Assembly (NCBI RefSeq): GCF_000341735.1
Contig: NZ_KB455575.1
Span: 4,069,924-4,133,923 of the forward strand
Reading direction: 5' to 3'
From: Methylotuvimicrobium buryatense 5G
GTDB taxonomy: Bacteria; Pseudomonadota; Gammaproteobacteria; Methylococcales; Methylomonadaceae
Length of the DNA stretch: 64,000 bases
Of the stretch, positions 47,951-56,021 are shown in pieces; the first letter of the stretch is position 1; each line of letters begins with the position of its first letter. The position numbers and the translations under genes were made by a program. Under the pieces are notes generated by a model. That model ran no database searches. It saw only the letters and a list, made by a program, of their open reading frames with translations, and was not told the origin of the DNA.

Positions 47951-48424
47951 ATGTATAAATGGCTTTGGTTATCGTTTGTCGTGCTGGTTCTGGATCAAGT
48001 TACCAAGCTTGCGGTAGCGGCAAACATGCAGCTTTATCAATCGATTCAAGTATTGCCGTTTTTTAATCTGACCTATGTGCATAATACCGGTGCGGCGTTC
48101 AGTTTCTTGAGCGAAGCCGGCGGCTGGCAGCGCTGGTTTTTTGCCGTGCTGGCCTTCGTGATCAGCGTTGTGATAACGGTTTGGTTGGCAAGGCTCAAGC
48201 GGCATGAAACCCTGTTGGCGGTTTCGTTGGCATTGGTGCTGGGCGGTGCGGTCGGCAATTTGATCGACCGGCTCGCTTACGGTTATGTAATCGACTTTCT
48301 CGATGTTTATTATCAGGATTGGCATTGGCCGGCGTTCAACATCGCCGACTCGGCAATTACGATCGGTGTCGCGTTGATGATTGCCGAGTCGTTCGGTTTT
48401 GGCAAAAAAGACGAAGCCTCGTGA
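47951..48424 (+). CDS. lspA: Lipoprotein signal peptidase
   Basis: Inner-membrane aspartyl protease that cleaves prolipoproteins after lipidation. 157 residues with four membrane segments and both catalytic-Asp regions: GNLIDRLAYGYVIDFLDVYY and FNIADSAITIG. It would process, among others, the lipoprotein encoded at 31258-31617. Confidence 0.96.
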   Translation: MYKWLWLSFVVLVLDQVTKLAVAANMQLYQSIQVLPFFNLTYVHNTGAAFSFLSEAGGWQRWFFAVLAFVISVVITVWLARLKRHETLLAVSLALVLGGAVGNLIDRLAYGYVIDFLDVYYQDWHWPAFNIADSAITIGVALMIAESFGFGKKDEAS

Positions 48425-48509
48425 AAAAGCGGTGTGTACGCAATGCGTACCTTTTGATGAGTATCCTGACCCGGTTCGCTCGAAAGGGTTCTCGAAGCCT
48501 ACACTACGT

Positions 48510-48685
48510 TACTCCCTTTATACTCAAAAAATGGCTAACTTTATGAAGGTGTGGGGTGTGGCTAGCGAGGATGTCGGCAGCAGGGATCGCTGCCGTCAAG
48601 CCCCCATGGAAGGGTTCACGGCGGTCCTCGATAGACACATCCCATACCTTTTATTCTTAGACGGTTTTTCAATCAAAAGGGAGTA
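48510..48685. repeat. MITE family 3, copy 3
   Basis: The ends TACTCCCTTTATACTC and CAATCAAAAGGGAGTA are inverted and bounded by TA. Inside: GCTAGCGAGGATGTCGGCAG, CAGGGATCGCTGCCG, CCCCCATGGAAGGG and CGGCGGTCCTCGATAGAC. It directly abuts the family-4 element to its right. Confidence 0.9.
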
Positions 48686-48966
48686 GGAATATGCACAAAA
48701 TAACTTCTACAAGCATTAAGCATTGTGGCGGTTCGGTGACTCGCTTGACAGGACGCCGTGAATACGCCCATGTAGGCTTGACGGCGGAATCTGATTGCCA
48801 TGGATGGCATGAATGCAGATTTTGCATTACGCCATGGATGGCGTGTAGTAGAGCAATGCAGGAGCAATTGCCGAGGAGCAAAAATCTGCCCTGCCGCCGT
48901 CACCTGTCAATCGAGCCACCGAACCCCCTTTCCACATTTGTCGAAGTTATTTCATGCTCGTTCCTT
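48685..48966. repeat. MITE family 4, copy 3 (overlapping the ampD 3' end)
   Basis: Outer ends: AGGAATATGCACAAAATAAC on the left and, read on the other strand, AAGGAACGAGCATGAAATAA on the right. Inner arms: GGTTCGGTGACTCGCTTG and CAATCGAGCCACCGAACC. The interior holds the CCGTGAATACGCCCATGTAG module of family 1 and the GAATGCAGATTTTGCATTAC module of family 2. The right ~66 bp are also the last codons of ampD. Confidence 0.88.
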
Positions 48967-49502
48967 AATAAATCGAGCAGCCTATCCCAATCGAACGACG
49001 GGCCCGGGTCGGTCTTGCGGTTAGGTGCAATATCGCTGTGTCCGGTCAGCGTTTGTTTGGACAATTTCGGATAATGCTTAAATAGACACTGGAGCGTTGC
49101 CGCGAGTTGTTCATATTGCTCGTCGGTGTAGGGAGATGTTTCGGTCCCTTCGAGCTCGATGCCGATTGAAAAATCATTACAGCGTTCGCGGCCTCGATAG
49201 CTTGAAAGGCCCGCATGCCAGGCGCGTTTGTCGAATGGTACGTATTGTACGACTTCGCCGGTCCTTCGGATCAGCAAATGCGCCGAGACTCTTATTTGAT
49301 GAATGTCTTGAAAATAAGGGTGATCGCCGGGACATAATGTATTGCTAAACAAGCGGTCGATATGCGGCGTGCCGAATTCGCCGGGCGGCAAGCTGATGCA
49401 ATGAATCACAATTAGCGAAATATCGTTAGGGTCGGGGCGTTCGTCATGATTCGGTGAAGGCCTTTGCGTACAATCATCGAGACAGTGATTCGAGAGTATC
49501 AT
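48900..49502 (-). CDS. ampD: 1,6-anhydro-N-acetylmuramyl-L-alanine amidase with MITE-encoded tail
   Basis: Cytoplasmic zinc amidase of cell-wall recycling. Visible residues: LIVIHCISLPPGEFGTPHID (first His), RAWHAGLSSYRGRERCNDFS, FSIGIELEG, and TGHSDIAPNRKTDPGPSFDW (His and Asp). The 200 residues run past the usual end near residue 182: the last ~18 (EITSTNVERGFGGSIDR and stop) are encoded by the right end of a family-4 MITE. The enzyme core is intact, so activity is probably kept. Divergent from nadC with 32 bp between start codons. Confidence 0.95.
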   Translation of the reverse strand: MILSNHCLDDCTQRPSPNHDERPDPNDISLIVIHCISLPPGEFGTPHIDRLFSNTLCPGDHPYFQDIHQIRVSAHLLIRRTGEVVQYVPFDKRAWHAGLSSYRGRERCNDFSIGIELEGTETSPYTDEQYEQLAATLQCLFKHYPKLSKQTLTGHSDIAPNRKTDPGPSFDWDRLLDLLRNEHEITSTNVERGFGGSIDR

Positions 49503-49534
49503 GGGCTTTTTAAAATTATGCGGAGCATTAAAGT

Positions 49535-50365
49535 ATGAACCAATCGTCCATTATTGAGCAAATTCAACTTTTCCTCGAAGAAGATATCGGTACCGGCGAT
49601 ATTACCGCGCAAATCATTCCCGAAAACAAAAACGCTCGGGCTGAAGTCATCACGCGTGAAGACATGGTTTTGTGCGGACACGCCTGTTTCGACGCCGTGT
49701 TCCGGCTCCTAGACGAAAATGTACATATCGAATGGCTAGTCACCGAAGGTGATAAGGTCTCCAAGGATACTGTGCTATGTCGGTTACAGGGTAATGCTCG
49801 TGCCTTGTTGACCGGCGAACGAAGTGCGTTAAATATTCTACAAACAATGTCCGCAACCGCGACGCAAGCGAGAGAATACGCCGATGCCGTAGCCGGAACG
49901 AATTGCCGAATCCTCGACACGCGCAAAACCCTACCCGGTTTGAGAAAACTTCAAAAATACGCAGTGGCTTGCGGCGGCTGTATTAATCATCGGCTTGGGC
50001 TGTTCGACGGTATCTTGATCAAAGAAAATCATATCATTGCGGCGGGCTCGATTGCCGCCGCAGTGCAAATGGCGCGCGAAATATCCGAATTGCCGGTCGA
50101 AATTGAAGTGGAGAATCTTCAAGAGTTTGAACAGGCGCTTGCTGCCGCGCCGGACCGGATCATGCTCGATAATTTCAGCCTTCACGATTTGAAGGCCGCG
50201 GTTAAGCTAAACGGCGACCGGGTCGAGTTGGAAGCGTCCGGTAATGTCGATCTGAAAAGCGTTAAAAAAATTGCCGAAACCGGCGTCGATTTTATTTCAG
50301 TAGGGGCTTTGACCAAAAATGTTAAAGCGATCGACCTTTCGATGCGTATCAACCTGGTGAATTGA
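49535..50365 (+). CDS. nadC: Nicotinate-nucleotide pyrophosphorylase (carboxylating)
   Basis: Quinolinate phosphoribosyltransferase of NAD synthesis. 276 residues with LLTGERSALNILQTMSATAT, ILDTRKTLPGLRKLQKYAV, CGGCINHRLGLFDGILIKEN and a C-terminal VELEASGNVDLKSVKKIAET barrel segment. The ampD-nadC neighbourhood is usual in gammaproteobacteria. The next gene starts 1 bp after the stop. Confidence 0.97.
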   Translation: MNQSSIIEQIQLFLEEDIGTGDITAQIIPENKNARAEVITREDMVLCGHACFDAVFRLLDENVHIEWLVTEGDKVSKDTVLCRLQGNARALLTGERSALNILQTMSATATQAREYADAVAGTNCRILDTRKTLPGLRKLQKYAVACGGCINHRLGLFDGILIKENHIIAAGSIAAAVQMAREISELPVEIEVENLQEFEQALAAAPDRIMLDNFSLHDLKAAVKLNGDRVELEASGNVDLKSVKKIAETGVDFISVGALTKNVKAIDLSMRINLVN

Positions 50366-50366
50366 C

Positions 50367-50849
50367 ATGAGCGAAAAAATAGCGGATTTATGCCGGCTAA
50401 TCAATCACGGCGTTTATGTGATCGGCGTGCGCGACCGCGAAAAAACCAATGCCTTTACCGCAGCGTGGCTCATGCAGGTGTCTTTCGATCCGGTCATGTT
50501 GGCGCTGAGCATCAATCCTGAGCACAATTCTTATCGGCTGCTCGAATCGGGCCGATGCTGTACAGTCAATGTCCTAGGTCGAGATCAAATGGCTATCGCG
50601 GAACATTTCGGCCGCTCCGTACCCGATAAAATGACGGGATATGCCTGGCAACAGGCGAAAACCGGCGCACCGGTATTACCTGAAAGTCTCGCCTATTTCG
50701 ATTGCGAGCTCAGCCATTTCACCGATGCCGGCGATCATCGCATCGCTGTGTTGAGCGTCGTCGATGCGGCGATGCTTAGAAGCGGTCCTTCGATGCTCTA
50801 TAGTCAGACCGGCGATATGGATGGCAGCAGTGAGCTTTACCAGGAATAG
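50367..50849 (+). CDS. Flavin reductase-like (DIM6/NTAB) FMN-binding protein
   Basis: 160 residues starting at ATG 50367, 1 bp after nadC, so coupled to it. The family pattern for FMN-binding split-barrel proteins is seen in NAFTAAWLMQVSFDPVMLAL, NPEHNSYRLLESGRCCTVN and AYFDCELSHFTDAGDHRIAV. Such proteins reduce free flavin or serve as flavin-dependent oxidoreductases with an unknown partner. Its link with NAD synthesis may be positional only. The 296 bp that follow hold no gene I can support. Confidence 0.85.
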   Translation: MSEKIADLCRLINHGVYVIGVRDREKTNAFTAAWLMQVSFDPVMLALSINPEHNSYRLLESGRCCTVNVLGRDQMAIAEHFGRSVPDKMTGYAWQQAKTGAPVLPESLAYFDCELSHFTDAGDHRIAVLSVVDAAMLRSGPSMLYSQTGDMDGSSELYQE

Positions 50850-51145
50850 CAAGAATAAGCCTTCCGCTGTTGTTTGATAGACCCCACATGGCTGATGTAC
50901 GCGATGATCAGCTGTTTCATCCTTCGATGCCGCTCGGGATTCTTTCCATTCCTTGGTCTAGCTAAATTTCATTAGCAAAAGCTACGGGTCGATTTGCTGC
51001 CAGAAGCAGATCTCTCTTATTCGATTTTCTGTACTCTGAAACATCAGTTCGTAAGTATTCATACGTATAGTTTTCAGATGATGATTCATAGATACTAACC
51101 CCCCGATAAAACAGAATAATCCTATATCTTAAGAGAGAGCTCACC

Positions 51146-51829
51146 ATGATGAATCGTACCTTTAATCTTAAGGTCTCATCTTCACAATCCCATAGAGAAA
51201 TTAGCCGTAACATCGCTTTCCATGAAGCGGGCCATGCTGCAGCCATACATTTGGGCAACCAACAGAAAGGACTGCCGCCGGTTTTTTTTCAGATATGTGT
51301 CAAACCGTTAAATACCGACTTTCAGTCGTCCGAGCGTTTGGGAGATCGATCGGCTCGCTATATGGCTAAAGTAGAAGGTGGTCGCTTGATTCATACGATA
51401 GCAACCTCGTTTCACGAAACGACAAAATACTTTTCTAATGCACAAAAGCTTGTTTATCAGTGTGCTTTCGAAGCCGATATCATCAATTTACTCGTTGGAC
51501 CGCTGGCCGAAGCCAGATATATCGCATTGCGCGACAATGAGCCCATAAACCCTCGGCTAGTGAATATCGAGGCGCTGCAATATTATGGCGGATCATCCGA
51601 TTTGGAGCTAGTCAACGAGTATCTTGATTGCTTTGTTGTGACTCGGGAACTTAGAGAGAAAAAACTCAATACGCTCTTCATGGACGCATTCAATTTTATC
51701 AATGATAGGTCAAATTGGCTCGCAATTACTGCGCTGGCCGACTTTGTGTTATCGACCGATAGAAATGTCCTTCAATTTGAACAAATTGGATCAATACTTG
51801 ACCAGGGCAAGATACTGACAAAGAACTAA
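51146..51829 (+). CDS. Orphan FtsH-like zinc peptidase domain protein
   Basis: 227 residues beginning MMNRTFNLKVSSSQ. The zinc motif AFHEAGHAAAIHLG (HExxH) lies at ~28-41, followed by LLVGPLAEARYIALR and YYGGSSDLELVNEYLDC. The last stretch matches the FtsH (M41) third-ligand region, GxSNDLxxAT-like, with Asp in place. There is no AAA+ domain and no membrane span. FtsH peptidase domains normally act as part of an AAA+ ring, so a free domain would need another unfoldase or a different role. AGAGAG lies 7 nt upstream. Confidence 0.7.
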   Translation: MMNRTFNLKVSSSQSHREISRNIAFHEAGHAAAIHLGNQQKGLPPVFFQICVKPLNTDFQSSERLGDRSARYMAKVEGGRLIHTIATSFHETTKYFSNAQKLVYQCAFEADIINLLVGPLAEARYIALRDNEPINPRLVNIEALQYYGGSSDLELVNEYLDCFVVTRELREKKLNTLFMDAFNFINDRSNWLAITALADFVLSTDRNVLQFEQIGSILDQGKILTKN

Positions 51830-51899
51830 CTAAAAAGGCGCTATCGACAACTAGTCTAGGTTCATTGTTTTCAATAAATTCGAGGGGGTTAGCTGTTTT

Positions 51900-54104
51900 A
51901 TGAAAAAGATGCCCCATAGCACTATCGATGACAGCCATCTGCCTCAGCAAACTGAACTACAACTCAGTAAAATGTCGGCGGCAATCGCCCAAAAAGCGAC
52001 AGGTTCCCAAAATCTACAACGCCAACTAAAAGCCCGCCGGGGCGAACTGGACAAGTTGCGCATTGCCCCGACTCAACTTGATGCCTCGTTAGAACGTTAC
52101 AACAAGCTCGACGATTTTATACCCGTTGCCTATTTCATGCTGGCCTCCGATAGCAGCATTGTCGATGCTAATCAGGCTGCAGAGTGGCTGCTTGGCATAC
52201 CGCGGTCGACTTTATGCCTACAACATTTTGCAAAGCTAGTCGCTGAAGAGTCTCAATCTACATTCAATGCTTTTCTGGAGAAAACATTTTCAATCAGGCA
52301 TCATCAAAGCTGCGAGGTGACGTTAAAAATAGCCGGGCGAATGATTTGGATAGAAATTAAGGCCATTGCCGATCCTTTACTTCAAATCTGTCGTGCCGCG
52401 GTTTCGGACATTACCGAACGCAAGCAAACCGAGCGTCGATTACAAATTGCCACAATGGCCTATCAGGCGATAGACGAAGCTATTTTGATTACCGACGCCA
52501 GTTACCGTATCGTTGCCGTCAATCCCGCTTTCACAAAACTTACCGGCTACACCGAAGAGGAAGTCGTCGGTCAATTCGCACATTTTTATAAATCCGAGTG
52601 CCATGACAGTCGTTTCTATTTGAATATCTGGAAGGCCTTGCGGAAAACCGGACATTGGCAGGGCGAGATTTGGAAGCGTCGCAAGAATGGTGAAATTTAT
52701 CTTGAATGGTTGAGAATCAATACCAATTACGACAGCAACGGTAAGGTACTGCAGCGTGTCGCGATTAGCACCGACATTACCGACCGCAAGCGCGCGGAAG
52801 AAACGATGTGGAAACGAGCAAACTTCGATCAGCTAACCTGCTTACCCAACCGGTATTTGTTTTATGACCGCATGCAATTGGCAATCAAACAAGCCTACAG
52901 GGAAGGTCGGACGATGGCTTTGATGTTGCTTGACCTCGACCGTTTCAAGGAAATCAATGATACCTTGGGGCACGACATGGGTGACAGTCTGTTGTTGGAG
53001 ATTGCGCGGCGGTTGAACCATTGTGTGCGCGAGACCGACACGGTGGCGCGCTTGGGCGGCGATGAGTTCGCCATTATTCTGAATGAAATGGAGGATCGTG
53101 TCAGCATTGAACGCATTGCTCAAGGTATATTGCAACAACTGGCTGAGCCGCTTTTGTTGAATGGCAAAAAGGTCAATATTTCCGCTAGTATCGGTATCAC
53201 ATTTTATCCGGAGGATGCCTCCGAAATTGAAACATTGATGAAGAATGCCGATCAAGCCATGTATGACGCCAAAGAGGCGGGCCGTAACCGGTTCAGTTAT
53301 TTCACTCATACCATACAGGAGACTGTTCGATCCCAAGCCATTTTAGATAACGATTTGCGAGATGCGCTTGCCGATAATCAGTTGCAGTTGCACTATCAGC
53401 CCATTATCGAATTGGCAAGCGGAGTAATTTATAAGGCGGAGGCGCTGATCCGCTGGCGACATCCGCAGCAGGGATGGCTTAATCCGACGGATTTTATTGC
53501 GGTTGCCGAGAAAACAGGATTAATCGTTGAAATTAGCGATTGGGTATTTAAAGAAGCGGCACGACAAGTGAAGCTCTGGCGAAGATATTTTGATAAACGT
53601 TTTCAGATCAGCATCAACGGCTCTCCAATGTTATTCCATTACGGCAGCGAACATCAAAATAGTTGGTTCGAGCATTTGCAACAAAATGGACTTACGGTTG
53701 ACAGTATTGGAGTCGAAATAGGCGAAGGTCTTCTATTGGACACTTCACATGCTATTTCAAGCACTTTGTCTTCGTTCTGTGAAATTGGCATGCCGATCAG
53801 TATCGACGATTTTGGCACCGGTTGCTCATCATTGTCCTGCTTGCAAAAATTTCATATTGCATATCTAAAAATAGATCGGTCGTTTGTCAGCCAGTTGCTG
53901 AATCAATCGAATAAAATAATGCTTTGTGAAGCGATGATTGCTATGGCGCACAAACTCAAGATAAAGGTGATCGCGGAAGGGGTGGAAACCCATGAACAGC
54001 GAGAGCAACTCGAAAAAATGGGCTGTGATTTTGCTCAAGGTTACCTACTTTCAAAACCCCTATCCGCCGAAGCCTTTGATACGTTGCTACAGAAACGCGA
54101 ATGA
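51900..54104 (+). CDS. PAS-GGDEF-EAL protein (c-di-GMP turnover)
   Basis: 734 residues without clear membrane spans. Two PAS-type sensor domains (~75-165 and ~180-300) are followed by a diguanylate cyclase domain with intact RLGGDEFAIIL (~385-395) and a phosphodiesterase domain with YKAEALIRWRHPQQGWLNP, FGTGCSSLSCLQKFHIAYLK and AEGVETHEQ, so both halves could be active. Location is cytoplasmic. It follows the orphan peptidase by 70 bp; a shared promoter is possible. An IS3-type element lies ~245 bp downstream, before the sensor kinase. Confidence 0.93.
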   Translation: MKKMPHSTIDDSHLPQQTELQLSKMSAAIAQKATGSQNLQRQLKARRGELDKLRIAPTQLDASLERYNKLDDFIPVAYFMLASDSSIVDANQAAEWLLGIPRSTLCLQHFAKLVAEESQSTFNAFLEKTFSIRHHQSCEVTLKIAGRMIWIEIKAIADPLLQICRAAVSDITERKQTERRLQIATMAYQAIDEAILITDASYRIVAVNPAFTKLTGYTEEEVVGQFAHFYKSECHDSRFYLNIWKALRKTGHWQGEIWKRRKNGEIYLEWLRINTNYDSNGKVLQRVAISTDITDRKRAEETMWKRANFDQLTCLPNRYLFYDRMQLAIKQAYREGRTMALMLLDLDRFKEINDTLGHDMGDSLLLEIARRLNHCVRETDTVARLGGDEFAIILNEMEDRVSIERIAQGILQQLAEPLLLNGKKVNISASIGITFYPEDASEIETLMKNADQAMYDAKEAGRNRFSYFTHTIQETVRSQAILDNDLRDALADNQLQLHYQPIIELASGVIYKAEALIRWRHPQQGWLNPTDFIAVAEKTGLIVEISDWVFKEAARQVKLWRRYFDKRFQISINGSPMLFHYGSEHQNSWFEHLQQNGLTVDSIGVEIGEGLLLDTSHAISSTLSSFCEIGMPISIDDFGTGCSSLSCLQKFHIAYLKIDRSFVSQLLNQSNKIMLCEAMIAMAHKLKIKVIAEGVETHEQREQLEKMGCDFAQGYLLSKPLSAEAFDTLLQKRE

Positions 54105-54411
54105 ACGGTCGACTGAAAAACAGGTTTGAGTCTTTTCTGAAATCATCACTACTTTTACCCTACCCGGACAAGCCGGAACCGAAAAGGACTGCCCAAAAAT
54201 GCATAAGTTTCTGTTTGTATTGAAAATAGGGGGGGTCCTGTCAGAAAATGTTAAGACTTGGTCGATAAGTAGCTAATCAGTGTTTTAAAAAACCAGATAT
54301 TGACGCAATTCGAGCGATCGTTGAGATCTCTTTGCTTGTAAAGAATATAGTGGACCCCAAAATCCAGACAATAGTTTAAGATGGTGTCTATCATAAAAAA
54401 GGTAGGCGAGA

Positions 54412-54705
54412 ATGAGTGAAAAAAAGCGCACGTTGATGACCAGTACACAAAAGGCTAAAGTGGCACTGGAGGCTGTAAAAGGGAGTAAAACGGTTAATGA
54501 AATAGCACAAGACTATAGTGTTCATCCGACCCAAGTAGGTCTATGGAAGAAGGCTTTATTGGAAAATGCCAGTCAATTGTTTGACGTAAAGCGTGGCCCC
54601 AAGGCCATTGATCCGCAAAGCGATCCAGAGCGCTTGTACGCCAAGATTGGCCAGCTCAACATGGAGCTGGAATGGCTTAAAAAAAAGTCCGGGATCAACC
54701 TTTAA
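54412..54705 (+). CDS. IS3-family transposase OrfA
   Basis: 97 residues with a helix-turn-helix (KVALEAVKGSKTVNEIAQDY, then VHPTQVGLWKKALLE) and a leucine-zipper-like end (RLYAKIGQLNMELEWLKKK). The end CTT AAA AAA AAG lets ribosomes slip to the -1 frame and make the OrfAB fusion transposase. Confidence 0.92.
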   Translation: MSEKKRTLMTSTQKAKVALEAVKGSKTVNEIAQDYSVHPTQVGLWKKALLENASQLFDVKRGPKAIDPQSDPERLYAKIGQLNMELEWLKKKSGINL

Positions 54706-54788
54706 GCCTGCGTCAGGGCTGGATTAATTCAAGTGCTGGACTGTCGGTAGCCGCACAGTGCCGACTGGCTGGCATCGCACGATCGACA

Positions 54789-55610
54789 GTGTATACGGAC
54801 AAGCACGAAGTAGATGAAGTCGAACTGATGTTGCTACGCTTACTGGATGAAGAATATACTCGGCATCCCTTTTATGGCAGCCGGAAAATGACGGTTTGGC
54901 TACGCATGCAAGGTCATGCCGTGAACCGAAAGCGTGTGCAACGCTTGATGCGGATATTGGGCCTGATTGCGATGGTTCCAGGCCCGAATACTAGCAAAAA
55001 ACATCCTGAACATACGGTTTATCCGTATTTGCTCAGAGGGCTCAGTGTGATTCGCCCGAATCAGGTCTGGAGTACGGACATCACCTACATCCGGCTCGCA
55101 CATGGTTTTGTATACCTGGTGGCGATTATGGATTGGTACAGCCACAAAATCTTGGCTTGGCGGGTGTCGAACACGATGGATGTTGGGTTTTGTGTGGACT
55201 GTTTAACGGCTGCTCTCAAGCAATACGGAGCACCGGAGATTTTCAACACCGACCAGGGTTCGCAATTCACCAGTGACAAATGGGTCGCTGTGTTACAAGA
55301 AAACAGCATCAAAATCAGCATGGATGGACGGGGGCGAGCATTGGACAATATCTTTGTTGAACGTCTCTGGCGGAGTGTTAAGTACGAGGATATTTATCCG
55401 AAAAACTATGTTTATATGCCTGAGCTATTGTTGGGGTTGACCGAGTATTTTGCCTTCTACAACGGTGAGCGATATCACCAGGCATTAGGCTATAAAACAC
55501 CTGATCAAATCTATCAGACAGCGGAAGGCGGTGGGGCAATGATTGTGGATAAATTTAACGAACGGACAGATAAAGAGACTACCGGCGGACTCCATGTGGA
55601 CAAAGCGTGA
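54789..55610 (+). CDS. IS3-family transposase OrfB (DDE integrase domain)
   Basis: The integrase core is read in the -1 frame of orfA. It has PNQVWSTDITYIR (first Asp), NTDQGSQFTSDKW (second Asp) and DNIFVERLWRSVKYE (Glu), the complete DDE triad. The conserved pre-core HPFYGSRKMTVWLR and GYKTPDQIY near the end are typical. The listed start is a nominal GTG; in the fusion the frame is open from the slippery site. 273 residues from the nominal start. Confidence 0.92.
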   Translation: MYTDKHEVDEVELMLLRLLDEEYTRHPFYGSRKMTVWLRMQGHAVNRKRVQRLMRILGLIAMVPGPNTSKKHPEHTVYPYLLRGLSVIRPNQVWSTDITYIRLAHGFVYLVAIMDWYSHKILAWRVSNTMDVGFCVDCLTAALKQYGAPEIFNTDQGSQFTSDKWVAVLQENSIKISMDGRGRALDNIFVERLWRSVKYEDIYPKNYVYMPELLLGLTEYFAFYNGERYHQALGYKTPDQIYQTAEGGGAMIVDKFNERTDKETTGGLHVDKA

Positions 55611-56021
55611 ATTTCCTTCGGAACGTGTGGATAAGCTGATAGAAAACTGCTTAGGCAGTTTACCACGAGCTTACCCACACTAATTCACCCTTTGACCACA
55701 TTCCGCCGCAGCAAGCATGATGGAATATCAAAATGCCTGCGGCGCAATAATAACAATTTAATAAAATGAAAAAGGAAATGACTTAATTTTTGAGTCATTG
55801 GTTTAGACAATAGAGAAGAATTGGGGCAGCGCCAGTCAGCTGTAACAAAGACAACACCCTCTTAAACTCGGTGATAAATTGTCTGGACAATGGGGTCCAC
55901 TATAGAATGAGAGCTTATTGACAGTAGATGAGAGAAAGAATATCAATTTGTTAGGCAAACACAATTTATGTAGCTCGACCCAAAATTGACACTCGTCAAT
56001 AAACATTGAATATCAGAGCCG

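Larger units (their letters stand above)
54350..55900 (+). mobile_element. IS3-family insertion sequence (copy A), TATA target duplication
   Basis: The ends GTGGACCCCAAAATCCAGAC and (reverse) GTGGACCCCATTGTCCAGAC are inverted, ~26 bp. TATA lies directly outside both ends (54346-54349 and 55901-55904), a 4-bp target duplication. It contains orfA and orfB joined by an A8 slippery site near 54675-54683. It appears intact and probably active. The 410 bp after orfB (55611-56021) contain the IS right end and ~120 bp leader of the kinase. Confidence 0.92.

Noticed and set aside
54251-54448. 65-codon minus-strand frame across the left end of the IS
   Set aside because: It spans the IS boundary, has no recognised domain and would be created by the insertion.
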